From Struthidea cinerea (taxonomy: Eukaryota > Chordata > Aves > Passeriformes > Corcoracidae), in NCBI GenBank assembly GCA_013397865.1, contig VZTI01001284.1, forward strand, positions 556,472 through 620,471: 64,000 nt of DNA, in the 5' to 3' direction. This document shows positions 13,065 to 24,265 of this stretch, one piece after another (the stretch's first letter is position 1; each line of letters begins with the position of its first letter). A model generated the notes under the pieces. The model ran no database searches. It was not told the DNA's origin and saw nothing but the letters and a program-made list of their open reading frames with translations. The position numbers and the translations under genes were made by a program.

Positions 13065-13109
13065 TTGTACAAGCAGCCTCTGTCGGCAGCACAAATGAGC
13101 AGCAGGCAG
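13065..13109 (+). other. Candidate 45-nt exon (splice-bounded)
   Basis: A pyrimidine-rich acceptor (TTTGCTTCTCCCATCAG, ending at 13,064) precedes 45 nt that end in CAG and are followed by a perfect GTGAGT donor (13,110-13,115). The segment is exactly 15 codons and open in phase 0 (LYKQPLSAAQMSSRQ). I recognise no family. It lies in a locally GC-richer area with long open frames on both strands (13,005-13,457 minus, 150 codons). Pairs of this quality are expected by chance in a window this size, so this is a lead only. Confidence 0.13.
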
Positions 13110-13115
13110 GTGAGT

Positions 13116-16100
13116 TCTCTCACCCTGTCCAGCCATAAAAGCAGTAGAGGTGCTATGCTGTCTCCTGCCAGGACACCCAGAGCAGTGCTTCTGCTCAGCA
13201 GCACTTCCTCGTTTATTTTTGCAGTGCCCAGGACAGGACTGCAGCAGTGTGAGCCAAGCAGTCTCTCTCCCTTGCCATGGATCGGATCTTGACATCTGTG
13301 CAGAGACTGTGGCTAAACATTGAGCCAAGGCAGAGAAACCAACAGCAACTCCATTCAAAACTGGGCTGTAGCCTCCTCTATTCCTTATCTGTTGCCCTTC
13401 TTCTGGGGTCAAGCCAAAATGAGCCCATAACTCTGCTGGCAAGAGCACCTCTGGCACTGCTCCATGTCTTCACTTACAACAGGGGCGGACAGCACAGAGC
13501 CCAGACAGGGAAAGGATCCTGTGGGAAAATGAGTGTCATGCTGCCAGGCACAACAGGGCTGCCTATAAATACAGAAACTCTCAACCTTACCTCTTAGAAA
13601 ATCAATAATCCTGGAAAATTTGTTCACAGTAAGCTGTAAATCACACCAATGCAGGATACAATTCGCTGATGCACCACTAAGCACAGCACCGGAACAATTC
13701 GTGCAAGGCTTTGATAGGGGCTTCTTGTGGCACTGAGTATCAGCCAGGAGGGCTAAGAAACCATCTGAAGTGAAAATGAGCAGTACATTAAAGGAAAGCA
13801 TGCAGTACAAACAGGCTTGGTTGTTTGGATTTCCACAGCTGCTTATGTGTGAAAAGCAATTATCAGATTTGACAAAATGGCAGGCTCGTCCATGCTTTCA
13901 ATTCCCTCACAGTGGTAACTGCCATTTGCTTGGAAAGCTTTTATGTTTAATGCTAGAAATGCAGAATCAACTCTGCCTGAGAGACAAGGTATGGTAGTCA
14001 AAATAGACAAAAGTTGTAGTTAACATCATGGTAGGTTATAAACTGTGGTATCTCAGGACTGTTCCTGTTAGGAAAAGCAGCAGCTCCAGAGGATAATAAC
14101 CATCTCCAGCATCTTAGCCGAATGCCCATGAGTCACTATTGGCTATAAGTGCATCTAGAGAAGATAATAAAAAATTTTCAGGGGCAGAAAGCAAGTCAAA
14201 ACCTTTTCTGAATCTAATTAGGACAAATGAAAGTACAAACTTCGATTTCCCCTTCATTTTTAAAACAGTCACTTCTTATTGCTGTAAGTGCCTCTCACTA
14301 TCACTTCCATCATTTATTTATCACATGACTCACTTACTAACACACTCTGGTACTATCCAAGTTTATCATACCACTAATTTTAAAATTTCATACACTGCTA
14401 TTCTGGGCCTCTTGCATCCCAGAAGATGTAATACTCCAAATCTCTGCAAGCACAACATGAACATCCCCATGGTAGATCTTCTGAGATGGAAGTAAATACA
14501 ACACACAGTAAATACGGAACTAATACCAAAACAGTGCTTCAGACCTGACCAAAGCACTGTTTGCATTTAACAGCGAACAGGAAGAAGCCATTCTTTTAAC
14601 AGAGACGACATTTCTGAGTGTAAAACACAGAACAGCTACTGTGGAGGTCCTTTTGTTAGTCTGATGTCACTGGATCTGATAGATTTTCTCTAGGCTGAAT
14701 GGAAAATGACTACAGTGATTTCTACAGATCTCACATCTGAGTATAGCATATTCTATACTCTTCTCAAAGTAAACTTTGAAGAAGAACTTTATTCTGGGGT
14801 GCAGCAATCAAGAAAAACACTCCACCAACATCATTGGGAAATTCCTATGTCATGAGGGTGGAGCAGAGGCCGTTGTCCATAAAGAAGTGGCAATTCTTGG
14901 CTATCTGTCTTTGAAATGCTGCATATCATGACACCTCAAACTTCCAAACTGAAAACTTTAATGAAGGACAATCTGATCAGCTATACTGGATGAGTATACT
15001 TCAACTTGAACCTAATAATAAGCTTACCTTCCATTGAGATATCCCTTTAAAAAAAAAAAAAAGTAAGTAATCTCAACAGGAAGCCTGAAAATTAGCCTAA
15101 ATTTAAAAATAAAATATAAAATGTGATTTCCTACCTTATACCTTAATCACCTTCTAATAAATGCCATGGAGCTGTGGGAGGGCATTTTCAGAAGGGAGGA
15201 AAGTCCTAGGAAACAAAATGCTTTTAGTAGAATTCTGAATGGTTTCATTGAGTATTTTTAGCCTGGCCTCTTGAGAAGCTCTGCAAACATTTGCAAAACT
15301 CTAAAACAGAGCCAGGGTTATGTCACTATCTTTGGTACAAGTAATTTGTTAGGAACTATTTTGTTCTGGCACAAGGATATATCAAGAGAGGATGCGTGAA
15401 CTGGCTTGTTTTCTTTTGGATTAATGTTGTTTGTCAACTGAAGGCTGTCTTTATGTGGAAAGCGCAAGGTGCCAAGAAGCACATTTCACCATGCCAAAAT
15501 TAAAGGGAGGAGCTCAGAAAGAGTCTTTTATTACCTAATTAGTTTTATCAAATGACACAGATCAACTAACAGGAGATAACTAATAGGAAAAAGGGGTCTA
15601 ATGAAAAAGTAAGTTATCAGCTGGATGCGCTCCAGAAAACAATTATCTCCCTAGGTAAACAAGTACTACTGTTGGGAGGTCAGACACAAAACACAAGGAA
15701 TGGAGGTCTTCTCAGGATACCAGCCCTTGGTGGAGTTGAAATGGGTGAAAAAAGTAGTGGGATAAACTACACTGAGAAGAAGGGATGACTTGTTATTAAA
15801 GAAGCTAGTATCTTCTGATAAAATTATTCCTATCTGGCCTATATATATCCCACCAGTTGTTTTTTTTTTTTAAACACAAATCAAGTACAGCCTGCCAGAT
15901 TAATATCCTTATTCAAAATGAAAATTAGGAGTACAATAAGAACAGCCACATTCACCTACTCATGAACAAATTACCAGAATAAGTTTTTTACAGTTTACAG
16001 GGAAAATGGCAGTTCACAGATCTTATTATATCTTGATTGCTCTCCTAAGACTGGAAAGGATTATCATAAAAAGAAATACACAAGTTTAGATGATATTCTG

Positions 16101-19019
16101 CTTTATCCACAATAACCAAATGTACCACACATACTTATGTTTCCTTTCCATTATTCTCCCAATTGCATGGGCTAAACTAGCCAAACAATTCAAACTCATG
16201 TGGCTCCCATTCAGATTACATCAACTTTTAATTCCTAATGTGAACCATACTTTCATGTTTCCCATTATTATTTGCTTATCTAGTATATACCTAAAATATG
16301 CAAAACTTATCCGATTATTTAGCTAGAAATGTAACACCAGACACACAAAACAGCACAAAGATATTTAAGAAGCTTTGCTAAAAAAAAAAAAATCTAAAAA
16401 TTACAATTTAATTGACTAAAGACTTGTGCCCCCCAGCAGCTTGAAGAGAAGCAACATCGATTTTTATGAACATTTCTTGAGAATTTTAAGTGATGCAACG
16501 GGGGAGTTTTATTATGCTATTCTTTTTCTTCCTCTTCCCCCTTATCCATCACCAGTTAATTTGAAAACAGACAGGGCAAAGAATTTATGGGAAAATGCTC
16601 TGTCTCTTGGGATCTGCAGTTCTACCTTTACTGCAGAGCTGTGGGGACCACAGGAGAGTTTTATGTATACTTAGAGTATGCTTTAGCAAGGACTGCTAGA
16701 TGCAGAACTATGAAAGGAACCTAAAATCAGTCCCTCTAAATGGAAATACCAACCACTGCCATCCCAGAACTATGTCAAGAGTGGGCAAAAGATGTTAATG
16801 AGGACTTGGCACGTCCTGGACAGGGCTGAGCAGCACTGCTGGGAAAGAGCAGTCCTGTTAGCATGCCTTTCCCTGCCCGGAAACGCTGAGTGCAGACCAA
16901 GTCCTAGCTCATATAAAACGTCTTGATGTCCCCGTGTTCAGCTGAGAGCACCTGCAGGGACAGAGGCTTCAGCCTAGGCTTATATTGCTGATCCAGACTG
17001 TCATGACCCTTTCCAAGGGATCGCTGACACTCCCATCAGCCTGCACACGGAACGGGTATCACCATTCTTTGGTGTCTCAATGGAAGTAGTAGGGTATTTG
17101 ATTCTGGGGACTCTCCAGTAAGACAGCCCGAAAAAATAAAAGCAAAGAGAAAGAGCACATTACAGGAACGCAAATCAGTGAGCTCATGCTGGTACAAATA
17201 GAAAGCAGATTTTGTTGAGGAATGAAATAACCAGTAGATGAACTTATTTCATCTGCCATCCACCTTTAAAGCTCTGCAAAGAAAAGACTCTAAGATTCAT
17301 GGCCTTCACAAGATTCCAAGTGACTCCGCAAAGAGTGGGGATTCTCTGCCAAAAACAGCCAGTCTTCACTTTCCTCCAGAGTGTCAGTCCTTGGCTGACA
17401 AACTTTAACCACTGCAATATCCAGGCCTGCATATGGATGAGGTCACGGACCATGATCAGCACATGAGCATGTGTGTGGCAGATCTCCATACATATGAGAG
17501 CCAGCTTCTCCCCTAATGTGTGATCCTTCATTCCCACAGAACAGGGCAATACCACTGCACCCTCTTTTTTTCTCTCCCTGCCCCACTACTGCTGCCTTCT
17601 TATTACTTTTTCCATTATTTCCATTTACTCTGGAACTGACTGCAAGGCATGGTGCCATCATACTACAGGAAAAATCCTCCTCAGCTCTGCCCACCTTGAA
17701 GAGACTGACAGAGGAAGAAAAACTGGCCAAGCCATGACAGTGAGCAGAACCAGAGAAGTAACCTCTGCCACTCTCACCATTAGCACCTGGAGATTCAGTC
17801 AGGCACCTTCTTCCGAAAGAACTTGCCTGAACAACAAATAACTATTTTAACTGCATGTCCTTTCTCTCACAAGAGGTTTCTAGCAGACTTTGATCATATG
17901 TCCTGTGCAAAGATACTGAATTTCCAAATTATTTGCTTACTTTTTTTTCTTCTAACCCTTTCCCTCCTGTGTGCTTTAAGCAACAAGTATCTACTCTATC
18001 TACCAGAGAACTAAGTAGCAGAGATTCCCAGACTCAGATTCCTAAATCCAACTTTCTAATGCTGGGCGATGATTTTCTGGGTTCAGTTAGGCTACTTAAA
18101 TTTGTACAGCTCTACCTACAATGTTGTGAGAAGACTCCTCCCACAAATGGGTGTATATCCCAGGGTACAGCCAGCGCAACCTCCTGAGATCATCATTCCT
18201 CCACGCCTACAGCATTCCTGCAGACAGCTTCTCTGGAAATTATAAGCTTTAAGGCAATGTTCTTTGCACACCACCTTCCTTCTCCATGTTCCCCTGGCAA
18301 GTTTCAGCCTTCCTGCCCAGCATCCCTTACATCACACTTGTTCTGGTGGCACAATGTGAAGCCATCGAAACAAACAAGCTGAAGGAAAGGTGTTCATGCT
18401 TGCTGCAGTTTTTCCATAGCACACCGGCATTTTCCATCTGGTCCTGGGAGTACTCAGCCTAGATGCACTGCATAGCCAAGCTGTAGTCACAGTAAATACC
18501 AAGACTTCTCCACATGCACAGAGTTGGTTTGGGAAGCATACTTGAATATAGGAAAAAAATTATTATAAGGAATGTGGGCAAGAGAGGCCATCCAAACAAA
18601 GATGCCTCCCTTGACCAGATCACTGACCTTGCCTAGGAATGCAGGTACTGCACACGGGAAGGAAGTTATCTGTGCTGCTCAAGCTGCAGTTAACACCCAG
18701 AGTCATAAGCTGTTTGCCACAAGGAAAAGCTGTGTGTAAGGTCAGAAGGCAATAAATCACTCTGCATTATGGATCAGCTTATTGTTTAGGACACACACAT
18801 GCAGAAATATCAAAGGCTTTTTGAAATTAACAGTGAGTGATTATGTGAGGCAAATGTAATGAAAACACACCAGAGTCTCTTAGCTAGGGGTAGACAATAT
18901 TCAGCCAAAGGCTTCCTCTGACTCCCACTGCGAACAACCCAGTATGGAAATAAACAAAATGATGTATTAGGAGAATGAAGACTGAGGCTTTGTACTAACT
19001 TATTGTTTTCCTGAACCAT
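13116..19019. other. Unique DNA, no gene recognised
   Basis: Unique sequence of mixed composition. Open frames (13,409-13,810 minus, 133 codons; 14,139-14,495 plus, 118 codons; 17,244-17,555 minus, 103 codons) resemble no known family. Short A-runs occur at 15,047-15,062 and 16,380-16,392, and a T-run near 15,860. A minus-strand AAG|GTAAGC donor at 15,022-15,030 lacks a sensible exon because the paired segment contains a poly-T run. I identify no transposon. Confidence 0.5.
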
Positions 19020-19420
19020 TAATTGCTAGACAGCTTTCTGTGTCACAATAGCATTTAAATTACTGAGCTTTTATATGATAAATTTACTGTATGTTTTTGA
19101 GGATGGACAAAAATTTTATAATTATTAAAACATGTCTAACAGGAACAATTATAAAGGACAACTGAGCATTTGGTCCTCCATTTGCTGTTATAAAATGCAA
19201 TCTACGCAAACAGATGATAAGCAATTAACAGGTTTAACAACACAGGCGATTAGCTGCACTCATATTTAGATAGAGTGATTCTTATGCATGTTAAGTGGAT
19301 TACTTAATTAAGTGATATGCATTTCAGCAGAATACACTGGATGAGAGTGTGTGCAAGTTGCATGCATGTTGAAAAGAAAGTGGTCTTGCAAATCCAACAC
19401 ACAAAGGTGGGACTGTTACT
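19020..19420. promoter_or_regulatory. Possible conserved non-coding (enhancer-like) block
   Basis: This block is AT-rich, not simple-repetitive, and dense in TAAT/ATTA homeodomain cores. It contains ATGCAT elements, a CAGATG E-box beside GATAAG (about 19,211-19,220), and a perfect 12-bp palindrome ACTTAATTAAGT at 19,302-19,313. This texture is typical of deeply conserved vertebrate developmental enhancers. Conservation cannot be seen in one sequence, so the call is an inference from motif density. Confidence 0.25.
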
Positions 19421-19602
19421 AAGGATTATCCAATGCTTCCCATAAACCTGATTTTCACTTCCTTATAATTTTGTCAGACTAATTGTTTGAGCTGAAACTT
19501 TCCACGTTGGATGTGTGCTTCAGGCTATTTTTTTCTTACATTAACCAAAATGGTTCAATTATTTCCAAGATAGAAGCCAGGAAAAAAAAAGAAGACACTG
19601 TT
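19421..19602. other. Unique DNA, nothing recognised
   Basis: A short stretch between the enhancer-like block and the long minus-strand frame. No feature is supported. Confidence 0.5.
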
Positions 19603-20181
19603 TTACAATGAGAAAATATTATCTGGTACCTCCTCCTTCAAGAATTCAAATATCCCTCTTGTTTTAAACAGCAGAGAGTACATTTTAATCAGGGAAGTGG
19701 CTCTTGCCAGGCCAGTTAAAATCAGTTCAAATATGATAACACTCCAAATGTCTGTAAACTTGCGAGAGGTGCTGGATATTGGGTTTAATGCTGGGTTCCA
19801 CTGACAAGCATTATCCTCATGCAAAGAGATGAAGGTGAGATGCCTTCCCTGCCACTGTTGCTGCCCAGGATGGAGGTCAGGCAGCACAGAGAGCAGGACC
19901 AGGCTGAACCACACTCTAGCAGGAAAAAACACTGCTGGAAAGAGGAGGAGGAGAAAGAAGGTATATATGGCCCATACAGACCACTTATGCAGAAGAAGAG
20001 AGCAGGATCCCCTGAAGAAGAGATTAAAAAGAAGAGGATTTAGCTGACTGATAATGAGTTTATGATGAAAAGAAACAGTCAGGGTCATGGGTGGGGTACA
20101 GCACTTGACTTTGCAAACTCTGTGTGTTGTGTGTGTGTAGCACTTAAGTAAGAATAAAATGCACTTAAAAGGATATAGCAA
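19603..20181 (-). other. Longest open frame in the window, unassigned
   Basis: A 192-codon minus-strand open frame, the longest stop-free reading in the window. It is Leu/Phe/Ser-rich with one strongly hydrophobic stretch around residues 70-105 that could be a membrane segment. Part of that bias comes from a purine-rich plus strand (19,930-20,040), whose complement naturally encodes Phe/Leu/Ser. I recognise no family, no catalytic motif and no decisive splice sites. The plus strand carries a 74-codon Glu/Lys-rich frame over the same bases. It is more likely a composition-driven frame than a gene. Confidence 0.12.
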
Positions 20182-23048
20182 CTTTAGAAGTCAGAAATGT
20201 ACAACTCAAAGCTAATGTTCTCAGATACTGACTAAAACATGCTGCTCCTAAATATTTAGGCCACTCCACGTAGGTATCCTGTTACTGAGACTCGAAACAT
20301 CCCCAAAACTGCAGTCAGAAATAAACCTCTGTTCATCGGGAAAAGATCCCTCTTTTTAATGCGTATATAAAAATACGCCCTCATTTCCATGATTAGAAAC
20401 GTACATATAAAAAATGGGAAACATGGTCTGAAGTACCTCTTACAGCAATCAGGTGGATAGTTCTGACAGAGTTTTTTAAGGAAATATGCCTTTGAAAATC
20501 TTCCCCGTTTCCTTACAAATCCAGCCATATATAACTTCATTTCATCAGTCCTGTGGAGAGGACATGGGAGCTACTCATCACGACTGAGAACAAAATGTTA
20601 ATCCAAACCCTTTGGAAGGTCAAACTGTGTGTTTACTCTGTAGCTACTGTGTAGCCTGGCACACACCACCTTTTACCCAGCCATAGTAGCAGCAGAGAGT
20701 CCACGTGGGCAAAACCCCCGCGCCTCTGCCTTCGGAGCAGCCACAGCTCGGACCCTGCCCTGGTGAGTTTGCTCCACCACAGCTGCACCATGGGTCAGAA
20801 GGCAGTGGCAAGGACAGGGCAGTCCTGAACTGCTGTCCTCTGTGGGCAGGGAGTGGGATGGGTAATCTGCCTCAGCACAGCAGAATTTGTGATGGCTTCC
20901 ACTGATTTCTGCTGTGATTTTTGATCAGTAGCCAAGTGTTGGTTAATTATTGACCTTTCTTGTGTTGGTTGCTCAACAGAGAGAGGGCACTGCATGTACA
21001 ACTACAACACAGCCCAGAGCTGAAATGGAGCAAAGTAAGGCAGAAAACTTCCTGTGACGGGGGGCTCAAGGTTGTACCCAGTGATTAGTCTTTGAAAGAT
21101 AGACTGATTTTTTCTTTCAATTTTCTGCTCACTTTCTATCTCATTCACCTGTTCTCCTTTCAACAGTGAATTCCACTTGCACAACTAGTTGGTTAAGCGA
21201 TGAATTAGTCCTAAAGGCAGAAGATGGAGAGGAACGCTGTCTGTGCAGTTGCACCCTGCTTTCCTTCCTACCCCCTACAGTATTATTTATTCCCTCACAT
21301 AGAAACTTCAACATCCATTTATGGCAACACTATTTTCATGAATTATGTGCTTATTAATGCCACCTTTCCTTCAGCAAGGAAAATCACCTTCTCCCAGGAG
21401 AGATGATTTGCAATTTCATAGTAAGTGTGGCTTCTCTTAAGTAGTTCTAATTTTAACAGGACAAAGTACATCTTGTTTTACAAGGTTGGTGGAACCATTA
21501 CACAGCACACTCCTACCACCTTTTCAGAATGCAAGCATTTCCTTAGAAGAAAAACAGATCTCATTCTCTGTGAATTGTTATTTTCTTATAATTTTAGAGA
21601 CATACTGAGACTTTGCATACCATGCATTTAAGAAGACAAATCCATAAAAGCAAGAGATTCTGAAAAGTTAGAACCTTGAATTACTTCCTTCCATCATTTT
21701 AATACAAACTGTTAGATAACATTTGAAGAATTTTAATGATAAAAAGGAACGCAACTGAAAATTCACAAGAGGGGTATTTGTCAAAGACACATCATCTACT
21801 CTCCAGTCCTGTTTCTCCATTGCATAAGACTATTTCCTTTAGTGCTGGCTGATGTGGCATATGCTCCCAATAATACGGCAGAAAAGTGGCCTTGGTGGAC
21901 ACATAGCTTCTCCTCCCCTCCAGTTTCGGATGAGTTTTTCAGATGAGTTCAGTCTTAATAGTTGTCTCTGTGATTATTCCTTCCCTACAAAATTAACTCT
22001 AGACATGGAGGAGGAATTAAAATATAATACACAGCAACTTCTTGATTTATATTTGATCTAATTGCTAAACCACCTTCTAGAGACTTGCTAGATCTGGCCC
22101 AAAAGTTACCATCAACAAACTATGACAAAATGTGTGTTGGTGCACATAAAGAGAAAAGAATTGCCTCAGAAAAGCAACACAAAGCACCAAGTGAATTGGA
22201 AAGAGTCTGTGAAAGGCAGAGGGCATGCACTGTAGTTCTTTCATGCTCTGGTTGGTTTTTGTGAGCTTGATTTATGTATAATTAACCATTTTTTTCCCTG
22301 CAAACAATTTCACTTGAAGCTGTGCTATCATTTTTACCCCCCATTCTCCTGCCACAGCCACATAAAACAGTCCAGTTTAACATGATGACAACTGAAACAC
22401 GCTGCCACAGCAAGAGTCCAAACTTCTATGTTTGCATAAAATCCCAGTCTCGTCTCCCTCCTGCTCATGCTATCATCACAAGCATGAAAGAAATTCATAA
22501 ACTGTAACTCTCATCCCTAATAGAGCCTTGGCCAAAATTCAAGCTTGATAATTAATTACATTCTGTCTCTCCAAATTCCCACACTAGGCTGACTAAGAGA
22601 AATAATTCTTCTCTTCCCCGCCTAGACAACAATGTTTTATATGGCTAATGGACAGAGCATTTCACCTCTGAGAGAGCTGGGAAGTTAACTGGAGGAAAAC
22701 AAGAGATACTTACAACACTTGGATAAGGCAACAGCAGCAGATGAAAGAGTACTGTAGTAAGTTTTAAGTGTATGTCAACCCAAAAGCTAAATCATGGTTC
22801 TCTAATTACACTTTCTGTCAGAGAATAAAAGCACAGATGATCATACAGGACAGGCAGCTGTAAGGATGGTGTCTGAGTGACTATAACACAAGATGAATGA
22901 TTTGGGATAGGAGGGTATTTGAGACAATTCAGATATGATTATGAAAAGCTGGTAAATCAGTAAGGTAAAATACATTTATGTATAGCACTAGACCTCAATA
23001 AAATAGAGAAGGCATCCAAGAAATTTCAGTCTGAAGAATATGAAGCAT
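20182..23048. other. Unique DNA with small GC-rich E-box patch
   Basis: No gene is recognised. At 20,660-20,870 the sequence is locally GC-rich and holds a CCACGTGG palindromic E-box (20,701-20,708), the core bound by USF/MYC-type bHLH factors. The remainder is AT-rich unique sequence with short unassigned frames. Confidence 0.45.
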
Positions 23049-23084
23049 TAACACCATACCTAGCCATACATAGGTATGGTGTTA
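23049..23084. repeat. Perfect 14-bp inverted repeat, 8-nt loop
   Basis: The left arm TAACACCATACCTA (23,049-23,062) and right arm TAGGTATGGTGTTA (23,071-23,084) are exact reverse complements around the spacer GCCATACA. The octamer TAGCCATA also occurs at the loop (23,061) and again at 23,083. The stem is too short for a microRNA precursor. No poly-T follows to suggest a Pol III transcript. Confidence 0.9.
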
Positions 23085-23914
23085 GCCATAAAACAAATCA
23101 CTACCTCATGCCACTATTCAGTAAATTACCAACACATCAAGAGAAGAAAACTATTATGATACCTGTACTGCACACATAACATAAACCACTCATTCTGTGG
23201 GGATTTGTAATTGGACTTTTCTGCTGAGGCTGACATATGAACACTATAACCTTAAGCAGCACTCTTACAAGATTTTATTTTTTTGCGTATTTCACATGTA
23301 TTTGTAAAGGATTTAATTAACTTCTTTCCCTTCTGGTACAAAAGGCTGTGCATCATCACTGGAAAAAATCACACGGCAAGGCTGGCATGAAGGGTCTTGC
23401 TAGTACTGAATGTACTTCACAAAAACCAGTGCGATTCTTTCTGAGTACTGGAGGTATCACCAATAAAACCTGCATTGTCCTTCCTTAATCTGGTCTGTCT
23501 CATATCTGCTGTCCATCTCCATTGACTTTTTAAAGATAACATGTAACCATGAGGTTGTATCCATGTACGAATAAGGCATTAATACATGGTATGAACTACT
23601 TTTGCATTGGTCATATTACTATGGAGGATATATGCAGCGGATGAGCCAAAATCATAGGACTGTTCTCCATTTACTAGATGATAAATCGAGACCCTGTGTC
23701 TGTTTAGTTAAGGTTTCTAAAACCTTTTCTAGTTCTAAACCAGAAGTAATTTCAATCCAGTTACACTTGAAAGCTGGTGTTGGAATAAGCAATTCAACTG
23801 CCATCCAATTCTTCATTCATTCCACTCATATTCAATCTGAAGGGCATAAATCCTCCAATATTCTCATACAAATAAGGTCCAAGATATTACAAGCATAACA
23901 ACCATACCCTTACG
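23085..23914. other. Unique DNA, nothing recognised
   Basis: Unique sequence up to the CR1 insertion. A 98-codon frame (23,602-23,898 +) resembles no family. Confidence 0.5.
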
Positions 23915-24265
23915 TTCTGACGCACCCTGTGCACGCTCTTGAGATGAAGAGGGTCATGAGAAGAGTGAGGGGCAAGCACCGATCCCTCCTCTCTGGTGAC
24001 CAGTGACAGGACCCAAAGGAATGGCCTGAAGCTGTGGCAGGGAGGTTTAGGTTGGATATTAGGAAAAAGTTCTTCACCCAGAGGGTGTTTGGGCACTGGA
24101 ACAGGCTCCCCAGGGAAGTGGTCACAGCACCAAGCCTGATCTATTCAAGAAGCATTTGGACAATGCTCTCAGGCACATGGGTGACTCTTGGGGATCGTCC
24201 TGCACAGGACTAAGAGTTGGACCTTGTGGGCCCCTTCCAACTCAGCATATTCTGTGATTTTGTGA
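23915..24265 (+). mobile_element. CR1 LINE 3' end, 5'-truncated (copy 1)
   Basis: This is a non-LTR retrotransposon fragment of the CR1 family. It holds the end of the reverse-transcriptase frame and the 3' UTR, read on the + strand. Diagnostic stretches are GGTTGGATATTAGGAAAAAG (from 24,050), the GGGCACTGGAACAGGCTCCC region (from about 24,090), and CCCTTCCAACTCAGCATATT followed by CTGTGATTTTGTGA at the end (24,232-24,265). It is strongly 5'-truncated, as is usual for avian CR1. It looks the least decayed of the copies here and belongs to a different subfamily from the copies at 41,585 and 47,570. It cannot move by itself. Confidence 0.94.
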
